A stretch of DNA of 64,000 nt from Roseicella frigidaeris (GTDB taxonomy: Bacteria; Pseudomonadota; Alphaproteobacteria; Acetobacterales; Acetobacteraceae): contig NZ_QLIX01000017.1 of assembly GCF_003258945.1 (NCBI RefSeq), positions 1 through 64,000 of the forward strand, in the 5' to 3' direction. The translations under genes and the position numbers were made by a program. Below are positions 7,795 through 16,600 of the stretch, piece by piece. A model generated the notes under the pieces. It was not told the DNA's origin. It worked only from the letters and a program-made list of their open reading frames with translations, and searched no databases. Every line of letters starts with the position of its first letter. The stretch's first letter is position 1.

Positions 7795-9123
7795 ATGACG
7801 ATCGCCCGGCTGCGCCAGGCCTGGGCCGATCTGCGCGACGCCTTCTGGGTGCGGCCGGCGGCCATGACGCTCGCCGCCGCGCTGCTCGCCGGGCTGCTGG
7901 TGCGGGCCGAGGGGGCGCCGCTGCCCGACTGGATGGCGGGCCTGGTCTATACCGGCGGCGCGGCCGGGGCGCGCGACATGCTCGGCACGGTGGCGGCGGC
8001 GACGATCGGCGTGGCCGGCACCGTCTTCTCCATCACCGTCGCGGCGCTCACCCTCGCCTCCAACCAGATGGGCCCGCGGCTGCTGCGCAACTTCACCCGC
8101 AATGCCGGCAACCAGTATGCGCTCGGGGCGCTGCTCGCCACCTTCGCCTATGCCCTGGTCGTGCTGCGCTCGGTGCGGGACGTGGCGGAGGGCGCCTTCG
8201 TGCCGCAGCTCGCCATCTCCGGCGCCCTGCTGCTCGCCTTCCTCTGCATCGGGGTGCTGATCTGGTTCCTGCATCACGTCGCCACCTCGATCAATGTCGA
8301 CCATGTCGTGGCGCTGGTGCAGGGCGATCTCTCGCGGGCCCTGGCGCGCCTGCCGCGCCGCGCGGCGGGGGAGGACCGCCCGCCGGACGAGGCGCCGCCG
8401 CCGCCGGCGGAAGCGGCGCCGCTGCTGGCGCCGGCGGGCGGCTATCTCCGCGTCCTCGACGACGCGGCGCTGGCCGAATGGGCGGCCGCGCGGGACGCGG
8501 TGCTGCACCTGCGCCTCAGGGCGGGCGATTTCATCTTCCCGGGCAGCACGGTCGGGCATGTCGCCCCGCCGGCGGCGCGGGAGGAGGCGCAGGCGGCGCT
8601 CGACCAGGCCCTTGCCATCGGCAACCGCCAGAGCGCCGAGCAGGACCTGGAATTCGTGGTGCGGCAGCTCGTCGAGATCGGGCTGCGGGCCCTCTCGCCG
8701 AGCACCAACGACCCCTTCACCGCCATCGCCGTCCTCGACCGGCTGGGCGCGGCGCTCTGCGAGCTGGTGGACCACACCCTGCCCTCCGGCTGCATCCGGC
8801 ATGACGGGACGCCCCGGCTCTGGCGCCGCAGCACCGACTATCCCGGGCTGCTGGACGCCATGTTCCACCCGCTGCGGCAGGACGGCGCGGGCGCGGCGCC
8901 GGTGATGATCCGCCTGCTGGAGGTGCTGGCCGAGGTCGCCGCGGTGGAGGGCGACCCGGCGCGGCGGGCGGCGCTCGCCCGGCATGTCGAGCTGGCCCAG
9001 GCGGCGGCGAGTGCGGCCGCGGCGCCGGATGCGGCGGCCCGCGCGACGCTCGCGGATCGCCACCGCGCCGCCCGCGCGGCGCTGGCCTCGCCGCCGGGGC
9101 CCCGGCCCTCATCCCGGCCCTGA
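7795..9123 (+). CDS. DUF2254 family inner-membrane protein
   Basis: A 442-residue predicted membrane protein of the DUF2254 family. About four hydrophobic segments lie in residues 20-165, including the family block TIGVAGTVFSITVAALTLASNQMGPR. A large cytoplasmic domain follows with the conserved stretch AEQDLEFVVRQLVEIGLRALSPSTNDPFTA. The role of the family is not established; the architecture is compatible with a channel or transporter regulator. It starts 28 bp after the MarR stop and may be read through from it. The last 45 residues are Ala/Pro/Arg-rich and look disordered. Confidence 0.82.
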   Translation: MTIARLRQAWADLRDAFWVRPAAMTLAAALLAGLLVRAEGAPLPDWMAGLVYTGGAAGARDMLGTVAAATIGVAGTVFSITVAALTLASNQMGPRLLRNFTRNAGNQYALGALLATFAYALVVLRSVRDVAEGAFVPQLAISGALLLAFLCIGVLIWFLHHVATSINVDHVVALVQGDLSRALARLPRRAAGEDRPPDEAPPPPAEAAPLLAPAGGYLRVLDDAALAEWAAARDAVLHLRLRAGDFIFPGSTVGHVAPPAAREEAQAALDQALAIGNRQSAEQDLEFVVRQLVEIGLRALSPSTNDPFTAIAVLDRLGAALCELVDHTLPSGCIRHDGTPRLWRRSTDYPGLLDAMFHPLRQDGAGAAPVMIRLLEVLAEVAAVEGDPARRAALARHVELAQAAASAAAAPDAAARATLADRHRAARAALASPPGPRPSSRP

Positions 9124-9189
9124 CGGCGCGCCCAGCCTTGACGAGGCCGGGGCCGCGGCCCGATCTGGCGCCGCAACCCGGATGCCGCC

Positions 9190-10407
9190 ATGACCGCCGA
9201 CGCCGCCATCGCCCGCCTCGTCGCCCATCCCCGCTTCCGCGCGGCGGTCGCCACCCTGGCGCGCGAGCATGACCGCACCGTCGCCGACATCGTCACCCTG
9301 ACCGAGATCCCCGCCCCGCCCTTCGGCGAGGCCGCGCGCGCCGCCGCCTATCTCGGGATGCTCCGCGCACATGGGCTGGAGGAGGTCGAGCAGGACGCGG
9401 TCGGCAACGTCATGGGCCGCCGCCGCGGCACCGGCAACGGCCGCGCCGTGGTGGTGGCGGCGCATCTCGACACCGTCTTCCCGGCCGGCACCGATGTGCG
9501 GGTGCGGCGGGAGGGGACGCGCCTCTTCGCGCCCGGGGTCGGGGACGACACCCGCAGCCTCGCCGTCAACCTCGCCTTCCTGCGCGCCATGGACGCCGCC
9601 GGGCTGCGCACCCGGGCCGACCTGCTCCTCCTCGGCGATGTCGGCGAGGAGGGCGCCGGCGACCTCCGCGGCGTGCGGCATTTCTTCACCGAGGGGCGGC
9701 ACCGCGGCCAGGTGGACGCCTTCCTCACCGTCGACAGCCCGGAGGTCGACCGCATCGTCATCGGCGGCATCGGCAGCAAGCGCTGGCGCGTCGCCTTCCG
9801 CGGCCCCGGCGGCCACAGCTTCGGCGCCTTCGGCCTGGTCAACCCGAGCTATGCCCTGGCCCGGGCGGCGCTGGCCCTCGCCGCCCTGCCCGCCCCGGCC
9901 GGGTCCCAGACCACGCATTGCGTCAGCCGGATCGGCGGCGGCACCTCGGTGAACGCCATCCCCGACGAGGTCTGGATGGAGGTCGACCTGCGCAGCCGCT
10001 CGGCCGAGGCGCTGGCGCGGCTGGAGGCCGGCTTCCTCGACAGCCTGCAGGCGGCCGTGGCGGCCGAGAACGCGGCCCGCTCGACCCGCGAGGGCGGCAT
10101 CACCCTCGCCCTGACGCCGATCGGCGACCGCCCGGCCGGCGAGACCCCGCCAGACGCCCCGATCGTCCGCCTCGCCACCGCCGCCGTCGCGGCGCAGGGC
10201 TTCGTCCCGCGGCACGAATATTCCTCGACCGATGCCAACATCCCGATGAGCCTCGGCATCCCGGCGATCAAGATCGGCTCCGGCGGCCGCGGCGGCCGGG
10301 CGCACTCGCTCGAGGAATGGATCGACGTGGAGCCGGGCGAGAGCCTGCGCGGCATGGCGGCCAGTCTCGCCACGATCCTCGCCGTGGCCGGCGTCGAGCT
10401 GGAGTGA
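9190..10407 (+). CDS. M20/M25/M40-family zinc metallopeptidase
   Basis: A 405-residue cocatalytic-metal hydrolase. First metal ligand His92 sits in AAHLDTVFP with Asp94. The bridging Asp119 is in GVGDDTRSLA. The catalytic base and ligand are Glu153/Glu154 in GDVGEEGAGDLRG. A further Asp is in FLTVDSPE. The final His is in GGRGGRAHSLEEW near the C-terminus. The dimerisation (lid) domain lies between about residues 195 and 310 and includes GPGGHSFGAFG. There is no signal peptide, so it is cytoplasmic, probably a dipeptidase or aminoacylase-like enzyme; substrate is not predictable. Length is normal for the family. The gene stands alone between the DUF2254 gene and an SMR-like gene. Confidence 0.88.
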   Translation: MTADAAIARLVAHPRFRAAVATLAREHDRTVADIVTLTEIPAPPFGEAARAAAYLGMLRAHGLEEVEQDAVGNVMGRRRGTGNGRAVVVAAHLDTVFPAGTDVRVRREGTRLFAPGVGDDTRSLAVNLAFLRAMDAAGLRTRADLLLLGDVGEEGAGDLRGVRHFFTEGRHRGQVDAFLTVDSPEVDRIVIGGIGSKRWRVAFRGPGGHSFGAFGLVNPSYALARAALALAALPAPAGSQTTHCVSRIGGGTSVNAIPDEVWMEVDLRSRSAEALARLEAGFLDSLQAAVAAENAARSTREGGITLALTPIGDRPAGETPPDAPIVRLATAAVAAQGFVPRHEYSSTDANIPMSLGIPAIKIGSGGRGGRAHSLEEWIDVEPGESLRGMAASLATILAVAGVELE

Positions 10408-10557
10408 TACCGAGCCCCCGCACGGGCGCCACGGGCCATGCCGGAGGCATGCCCCCCCGCACGCCGTGGCGCGACGCCGGGCCGCGCCCGCCATCTTCCG
10501 GCCATCCCGGCGCGGCACACCCTGCCCCGCCCGAGGAGTAGAAGAGGAGCAGACCGC

Positions 10558-11052
10558 TTGGCCCCGGCCAGCCTGGACCCGCCCGACGCCCGCCCGCCCG
10601 ACGCCCGCCTGCCCGCCGCCGAGCCCCCCACCGCCCGGGACTGGGCCGCGCTCGGCATCGCCATCCTCGCCTCCCAGGCCGGGCAGGTGCTGCTGAAACT
10701 CGGCGCCCTGGGCCTGCCGCCGCTGGAGGGGGCGCCGCTGGCCAGCCTTCTGGCGCAGATCCTGCGGGTGGAGACGCTGCTCGGCCTCGGCTGCTACGGC
10801 AGCGGCACGCTGTTCTACGTGGTGGCGCTGCGGCGCATCCCGATGTCGGTCGCCGCCCCCTGCACCGCCATCTCCTATGTCTCGGCGACGCTGTTCGGCG
10901 TGCTGCTGTTCGGCGAGGCGCTGTCGCCGCTGAAGCTCGGCGGGCTGGCCCTGGTCTGCCTCGGCGTCCTGCTGCTCGCCGATTTCGCCGCCCGGCGGCC
11001 GGCGCGGGCGGACCTCACCGCGCCAGCGCCAGCAGTCTCCGCATCGCGGTAG
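10558..11052 (+). CDS. SMR/EamA-like four-helix membrane transporter
   Basis: A 164-residue protein. After a Pro/Asp-rich N-terminal 35 residues come four hydrophobic helices, with the drug/metabolite exporter pattern SVAAPCTAISYVSATLFGVLLFGEALSPLKLGGLALVCLGVLLL. The start is taken as the TTG at 10558 because GAAGAGGAG lies 8 bases upstream; an ATG at 10438 in the same frame has no such site and would add 40 low-complexity residues. SMR-type proteins export small cations or flip lipid-linked sugars; the substrate here is unknown. Its last 38 bases overlap the 3' end of mutY on the other strand. Confidence 0.75.
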   Translation: MAPASLDPPDARPPDARLPAAEPPTARDWAALGIAILASQAGQVLLKLGALGLPPLEGAPLASLLAQILRVETLLGLGCYGSGTLFYVVALRRIPMSVAAPCTAISYVSATLFGVLLFGEALSPLKLGGLALVCLGVLLLADFAARRPARADLTAPAPAVSASR

Positions 11053-12103
11053 GCAGGGCGGCCTCGGCCTCGGCCAGCGGCCGCATCTCCATCCCCTCGG
11101 GGAGGGGCGCGGGCGCGGCCGCAGGCGGCAGGGTGGCGGCGAGCAGCGCCATCTCCAGCTCGAAATGCGTGAAGCCATGCCGGGCGAGGCCGGGCAGGCG
11201 GCGCCAGGCAAGGCCGGGCAGCGGCGCGAAGGGCAGCGCCTCCGCCGCCTCCCAGGTCGCCTCCCGCCAGGGAGTGCCGGGGATCTCCAGCATGCCGCCG
11301 AGCAGCCCGCGCGGCGGCCGGCGCCGCAGCAGCACCCGCCCCGCCGCATCGGCGAGCAGGAAATGCACCCCGTGCCGCAGGGGCCGCGCCCGCTTCGGCG
11401 CCTTGCGCGGCAGCGTCTCCTGCACCCCCTGGCGTTGCGCCGCGCAGGCGCCGCGCCAGGGGCAGAGGGCGCAGACCGGGCTGCGCGGCGTGCAGAGCGT
11501 GGCGCCGAGATCGAACAGCGCCTGGGCGAAGTCGCCGGGCCGGGCGCGGGCCGCGGCATCCGCCATGAAGCCCTCGGCCAGGGCGACGAGGCGCGGCTTC
11601 GCCGCCGGCAGCGGCGTCGCCTCGGCCGCCAGCCGCGCCACCACGCGCTCGACATTGCCATCCACCGGCACCACCGGCTGGTCGAAGGCGATGGCGGCGA
11701 TCGCCGCGGCGGTATAGGCGCCGATCCCGGGCAGCTTCCGCAGCGCCGCCGCCTCGCCCGGGAAGCCGCCGCGGGCGGCGACGATCCGGGCGCAGGCGTG
11801 CAGGTTGCGAGCCCGGGCGTAGTAGCCGAGCCCGGCCCATTCCTCCATCACCGCCGCCTCGGGCGCCGCGGCCAGCGCCTCGACATCGGGGAAGCGGGCG
11901 AGGAAGCGGGCGAAGCGCGGCCCGACGGCGGCGACGGTGGTCTGCTGCAGCATCACCTCCGACAGCCAGACCTGATAGGGTTCGGGCCGGCCGCCCTCCG
12001 GCGCGCGGAAGGGCAGCAGGCGGCGATGGCGGTCGTACCAGGCGAGCAGCGGCGCGGCGGGCGCCAAAGGGGCGGAGGCCGCGGGGGCGGGGGATGCGGG
12101 CAT
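11015..12103 (-). CDS. mutY: Adenine DNA glycosylase MutY
   Basis: A 362-residue enzyme that removes adenine mispaired with 8-oxoguanine. Catalytic residues are visible: Glu49 in WLSEVMLQQTTV and Asp148 in VPVDGNVERV. The helix-hairpin-helix is LPGIGAYTA. The [4Fe-4S] cluster ligands are Cys204, Cys211, Cys214 and Cys220 (C-x6-C-x2-C-x5-C). A C-terminal NUDIX-like recognition domain begins near residue 245 (HGVHFLLADAAGRVLLRRRP). The ATG at 12103 begins a short Ala/Pro leader. It abuts, base to base, an ATG reading the other way at 12104, within CATATG. There is no clear binding site, so the transcript may be nearly leaderless. It overlaps the SMR-like gene convergently at its 3' end. Confidence 0.93.
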   Translation of the reverse strand: MPASPAPAASAPLAPAAPLLAWYDRHRRLLPFRAPEGGRPEPYQVWLSEVMLQQTTVAAVGPRFARFLARFPDVEALAAAPEAAVMEEWAGLGYYARARNLHACARIVAARGGFPGEAAALRKLPGIGAYTAAAIAAIAFDQPVVPVDGNVERVVARLAAEATPLPAAKPRLVALAEGFMADAAARARPGDFAQALFDLGATLCTPRSPVCALCPWRGACAAQRQGVQETLPRKAPKRARPLRHGVHFLLADAAGRVLLRRRPPRGLLGGMLEIPGTPWREATWEAAEALPFAPLPGLAWRRLPGLARHGFTHFELEMALLAATLPPAAAPAPLPEGMEMRPLAEAEAALPTAMRRLLALAR

Positions 12104-12119
12104 ATGGGGCAGGATAGAG

Positions 12120-12347
12120 CGGATCGCCGGAGGGCGGGCACGCCCGGAGGCGCGAAGCCGCTCGACCAAGGCACCGCGGATCGCCGGAGGGCGGGCACGC
12201 CCGGAGGCGCGAAGCCGCTCGACCAGGGCACCGCGGATCGCCGGAAGGCGGGCACGCCCGGAGGCGCGAAGCCGCCCGGCCAGGGCGCCGCGGATCGCCG
12301 GAAGGCGGGCGCGCCCGGGGGGGCGCAGCCGCCCGGCCAGGACGCCC
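12120..12347. repeat. Four tandem copies of a 57-bp repeat between mutY and dciA
   Basis: Units start at 12120, 12177, 12234 and 12291, exactly 57 bp apart. Copies 1 and 2 differ at one base; copies 3 and 4 are more diverged. Each unit contains the inverted block GGGCGGGCACGCCC. Because 57 is divisible by three, the array is open in frame on both strands. Rightward it reads as a 19-residue repeat (motif R-R-A-G-T-P-G-G-A-K-P) continuous with dciA. Leftward it is continuous with mutY. It may be an untranslated minisatellite or an N-terminal extension. Confidence 0.9.
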
Positions 12348-12376
12348 CGGCGCCGCCCGGGGCGCCGGCGGCCAGG

Positions 12377-12859
12377 ATGCCGGGCGACGGGGCGCGGCGC
12401 GATGCCTTCACCGCCGCCCGCTCCCCCTACGGGCCGCGGCCGCTCGGCGCCCTGATCCCGGCGCTGACCCGCCCGGCCTTCCGCAAGCGCAGCCCGGCCG
12501 GGGCGCAGCTCATGGCCGACTGGACCGAGGCGGTGGGCCCGGCGCTGGCGGCGGTGACCACCCCGCACCGCTTCGCCGCCGGCACGCTGACCATCGCCTG
12601 CGTCGGGCCGGTGGCGATGGAGCTGACGCATCTGGCGCCGCAGCTCGTGGCCCGCATCAACGCGCATCTCGGCCGGGTGCTGGTCGAGCGGCTGCGCTTC
12701 ATCCAGCAGCAGCCGGCCGCGGGCCAGGCCGCCCGCCGGGCGCCCCCCGCCGCGCCGCTGCCCGCGGCGGTGGAACAGGCCGTCGCGGCGGTGCCGGGCG
12801 AGGAATTGCGCGCGGCGCTGGCAAAGCTCGGCCGGGGCGTTTATCGACATCGTCCCTGA
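12377..12859 (+). CDS. dciA: DUF721/DciA-like replicative helicase loader
   Basis: A 160-residue protein with the DUF721 (DciA) fold: residues about 30-110 hold LMADWTEAVGPALAAVTTPHRF, the strand GTLTIACVGPVAMELTHLAPQL and a helix ending in RVLVERLRFIQ. DciA recruits and loads the DnaB helicase in bacteria without DnaC, which fits the alphaproteobacterial setting and the mutY-dciA-dsbA-smc order. The ATG at 12377 gives the usual family length. An in-frame ATG at 12104 would add 91 residues made mainly of the 19-residue repeats and is less likely. Neither has a strong binding site. Confidence 0.78.
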   Translation: MPGDGARRDAFTAARSPYGPRPLGALIPALTRPAFRKRSPAGAQLMADWTEAVGPALAAVTTPHRFAAGTLTIACVGPVAMELTHLAPQLVARINAHLGRVLVERLRFIQQQPAAGQAARRAPPAAPLPAAVEQAVAAVPGEELRAALAKLGRGVYRHRP

Positions 12860-12894
12860 CCGCGCCTGCGGTCGGAGTCGAGACCGAACCGCCG

Positions 12895-13006
12895 CGTGAT
12901 CGCCTGGGGCAGGACCGCCGCAGCGCGGGAATCACGCGACCGACCACTGACTTGGAGCATGGGCCGCGGGCCGCCGCGGACCCATGGGACCGGATCATGC
13001 TCCAGA
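12895..13006 (+). repeat. Dispersed repeat, family B, degenerate copy
   Basis: This is the same orientation as the tandem pair at 48736-48940. GTGATCGCCTG, GAATCAC.CGACC and GGATCATG blocks align in the same order, but with many substitutions. It fills most of the gap between dciA and the DsbA-like gene and ends just before the latter's GGAGG binding site. Confidence 0.55.
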
Positions 13007-13017
13007 ACGGAGGCCGC

Positions 13018-13638
13018 ATGCGCCTGCCCCGCCGAAGCCTGCTCGCCGCCACCGCGCTCGCGCCCCTCGCCGCCCGGGCCCAAGGGGGCAATCCGGGGGG
13101 CGACCCGCGCCTCGCCGACCGCGGCATCGGCCGGCCGGACGCCCCGGTGACGGTGATCGAGTTCTTCTCCCTCACCTGCAGCCATTGCGCCGCCTTCAGC
13201 CGCGAGACCTTCCCGCGGGTGAAGGCGGAGCTGATCGAGACCGGCGCCATCCGCATGGTCTGGCGCGACTTCCCGCTCGACCAGCTGGCGCTCGCCGCCG
13301 CCGCCGTCGCCCGCTCCCTGCCGGCCGAGCGCTACGAAGGCTTCGTCAGCGCCCTCTTCGCCACCCAGGACCGCTGGGCCTTCACCCGCGGCGACCCGCT
13401 GGCGGAGCTGGCCAAGATGGCGGCGCTGGCCGGCATGCCGCGCGCCCAGTTCGACCAGGCGGTGCAGGACGACCGGCTGAAGCGGGCGATCATGGAGGAG
13501 CGGGCGACGGCGGAGAAGGCGTTCAACGTCCAGGCCACGCCGAGCTTCTCCTTCCAGGGCAGGCGCACGGTGAACCAGTCGGGCAGCATGAGCTTCGAGC
13601 GCTTCCAGGATTTCGTGCGCGAGGTGAAGCCGGCGTGA
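13018..13638 (+). CDS. Exported DsbA-family thiol:disulfide oxidoreductase
   Basis: A 206-residue thioredoxin-fold protein. An N-terminal Tat-like signal (PRRSLLAATALAPLAARA) directs export. The active site is Cys54-Ser-His-Cys57 in FSLTCSHCAAF, and the cis-proline loop is in VQATPSFSFQGR. The helical insert between them is typical of DsbA rather than thioredoxin. It probably acts in the periplasm on disulfide formation. The start at 13018 follows CGGAGG; an upstream in-frame ATG at 12952 falls within repeat-derived DNA. The stop codon overlaps the GTG of smc (GTGA), so the two genes are translationally coupled, a conserved alphaproteobacterial order. Confidence 0.9.
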   Translation: MRLPRRSLLAATALAPLAARAQGGNPGGDPRLADRGIGRPDAPVTVIEFFSLTCSHCAAFSRETFPRVKAELIETGAIRMVWRDFPLDQLALAAAAVARSLPAERYEGFVSALFATQDRWAFTRGDPLAELAKMAALAGMPRAQFDQAVQDDRLKRAIMEERATAEKAFNVQATPSFSFQGRRTVNQSGSMSFERFQDFVREVKPA

Positions 13639-16600
13639 GCGGGGAGAGCGGCGGCCCTTCCCCGGACGACGCGCCGGCCCCGGAGGGCGCCGCCGCGGGG
13701 GTGGCGCTGCGCGCGACGCTGGCCCGGCTGCGCATCGCTGGCTTCAAGAGCTTCGCCGAGCCGACCACGGTCGAGGTGCTGCCGGGGCTGACGGGCATCG
13801 TCGGGCCGAATGGCTGCGGCAAGTCGAACGTGGTCGAGGCGCTGCGCTGGGCGATGGGCGAGACCTCGGCCCGCTCGATGCGCGGCGGCGAGATGGAGGA
13901 CGTCATCTTCGCCGGCACCGCGACCCGGCCGGGCCGCAACCTGGCCGAGGTGACGCTCTACCTGGAGGAGGCGACCGGCCTCGCCCCGCCGCCGAATGCC
14001 GAGGCCGAGGATCTCGAGATCATCCGCCGCATCGCCCGCGGCGAGGGCAGCTCCTTCCGGGTGAACGGCCGCGAGGTGCGGGCGCGCGACGTCCAGACCA
14101 TGTTCGCCGATATCGGCTCCGGCGCCCGCGCCTCGGCCATGGTCAGCCAGGGCAAGGTCGCCGCCATGATCGGCGCCAAGCCGGAGGAACGCCGGCAGGT
14201 GCTGGAGGAGGCGGCCGGCATCAGCGGGCTGCGCGCCCGCCGGCACGAGGCCGAGCTGAAGCTGCGCCAGGCCGAGACCAACCTGACCCGCGCCGAGGAC
14301 CTGCTCGGTCAGCTCGACACCCAGCGCAACGGGCTGCAGCGCCAGGCGCGGCAGGCCAATCGCTACCGCAACCTCTCCGGCCTGGTGCGCCAGGCCGAGG
14401 CGGAATGGCTGGCGCTGCTGGCCGCCCGCGCCGAGGCGGCGCTGGCGCATGCCCGGGCCGGATTCGAGACCGCCGCCGCGACCACCCGCCGCGCCGAGGC
14501 CGAGGCCGAGGCGGCGGCGATCCGCAGCTTCGAGGCGGAGAAGGCCCTGCCCGCGCCGCGCGAGGCCGAGGCGCTGGCGCGCACCGCGCTGGAGCGCCGC
14601 CGGGTCGAGAGCGAAGGGCTGGAGGCCGAGGAGCGCCGCGCCCGCGCCGGGCTGGAGGCGGCTGCGGCGCGGCTCGCCCAGATCGAGCGCGACCTGGCGC
14701 ATGCCCGGGGCGTCGAGGCGGATGCCGCCGCCGCCGAGGCGCGGCTCGCTGCCGAGCGGGCGGCGCTGGACGATTCCGCCCGCACCCTGCCCGGCCGGCT
14801 CGCCGCGGCCGAAGCGGCCTTGCAGGAGGCCGCCGAGGCCGCTCGCGCCGCCGAGCGCAGCGCCAACCTCGCCACCGAGGAGGCGGCGGCGCTGGCCGCC
14901 CGGGTGAATGCCGCCGCCGCCGCCCTGGACGCGGCGGGGCAGCGCGCCCGGCGCCTCGGTGGCCAGCGCGAGGCGATCGCCGCCGAGCATGCCGCGGCGC
15001 TGGCTGCGCGGGTGGCGCCGGAGCGCCTCGCCGCCGCCCAGGCCGCGGTCACGGCCGCCGAGCAGGGCTTCGCCGCGGCGCGCGCGGCGCTCGCCGAGGC
15101 CGAGGCAGCGCGGGCCGCGGCGCAGGAGGCGCATGCCGCCGCCCGGCGCGACGCGGGCGCCGCCGAGGCCGAGGCCGGCCGGGCCCATGCCGCCCTCGCC
15201 GAGGCCGGGCAGCGGGCCGGCCGCATCGCCGCGCAGCACGCCGCCATCGCCCGCGACCATGCGGCGGCCGAGGCGGCGCTGGTCCCCGGCAGCCGGTTGC
15301 AGGCGGCCGAGGCGGCCGCCGCGGCGGCCGAGGCCGAGCTCGAGAGCCGTCGCGCCGCGCTGGAGGCGGCCGAGGCTGCCCGCGCCGCGGCGCAGGAGGC
15401 GCATGCCGCCGCCCGCCGCCGCATCGCCGATGCCGAGGCACTGCGCGAGCGCGCCGCCGCCGAGGCCGCCACCACGGCGCAGCGCGCCGCCCAGCTCCGC
15501 GAGCAGCATGCCCGCCTCGCCGAACAGCGCGAGGCCGCGCGGGCCGCCGGCATCCCGGCCGAGCGGGTCGCGGCGGCGCAGCAGGAGGCGCAGGCGGCCG
15601 AGGCGGCCCTCGCCGCGGCCCTGCAGGCGGTGACCGAGGCCGAGGCCGGCCGCGCCGCCGCCGCTGGGGCGCATGGCATGGCCCGCGCCGCCGCCGCCGA
15701 GGCGGAAGGCGCCGAGGCGCGGGCGCTCGCCGAGGCGCAGGCGCTCGGCGAGACGCTGGCCGCCAATGCCGCCGCCGGCAGCGCCGCGCCGCCGGTGCTC
15801 GATGCCATCCGCGTGCCGCCCGGGCTGGAAGCGGCGCTCGGCGCCGCGTTGGGCGAGGCGCTCGACAGCCCGCTCGACCCGGCCGCCGCCCGGCATTGGC
15901 GCGCCCTCGCCCCCTTCGCCGCGCCGCCCGCCCTGCCGGCAGGCCTGCAGCCCCTGGCCGCGATGGTCGAGGCGCCGCCGGCCCTGGCGCGCGCCCTGTC
16001 GCAGATCGGCCTGCTGCCGGAGGGCACGGCGGGGGAAGCGTTGCAGGTCGCCCTCGCCCCTGGCCAGGCGCTGGTCGCGCGCGACGGCGCGGTCTGGCGC
16101 TGGGACGGGCATACCGCCCGGGCCGATGCGCCGAATCCCGGCGCGACGCGCCTCGCCCTGCGCAACCGCCTGCACGCCGCCGAGGCCCGGCTGGCGGGCA
16201 GCCGCGCCGCCACCGAGGCTGCCCGCGCCGCCCGGCAGCGGGCCGAGCGGGAGGAGGCCGAGGCCACCGCCGCCGAGGCCGCGCAGCGCGAGACGCGCCG
16301 CGCCGCCGAGGCCCGCCTTGCCGCCGCGCGCGCCGAGGCGAGCCGCCTGGCCGCCGCCGCCGCCGAGGCGGAGAGCCGCCTCTCGGCGCTGGAGCCGCAG
16401 CTCGCCCGGCTGGCCGGCGAGCATGCCGAGGCCGAGGCCGCCGCCGAGATGGCCGCCGCCGCGCTCCGGGCCCTGCCCGCCCCCGAGGCGGCGATCGCCG
16501 AATACGACGCGGCCGCCCGCGCCGAGACCGCCGCCGCCGCCGCCGAGGCCGAGGCGCGCGATGCCCGGGCCGAGGCGGAGATGGGGTTGCAGCGCGCCCG

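Noticed and set aside
12112-12350. The 57-bp array as a CRISPR
   Set aside because: Units are contiguous with no unique spacers and no cas genes are near.
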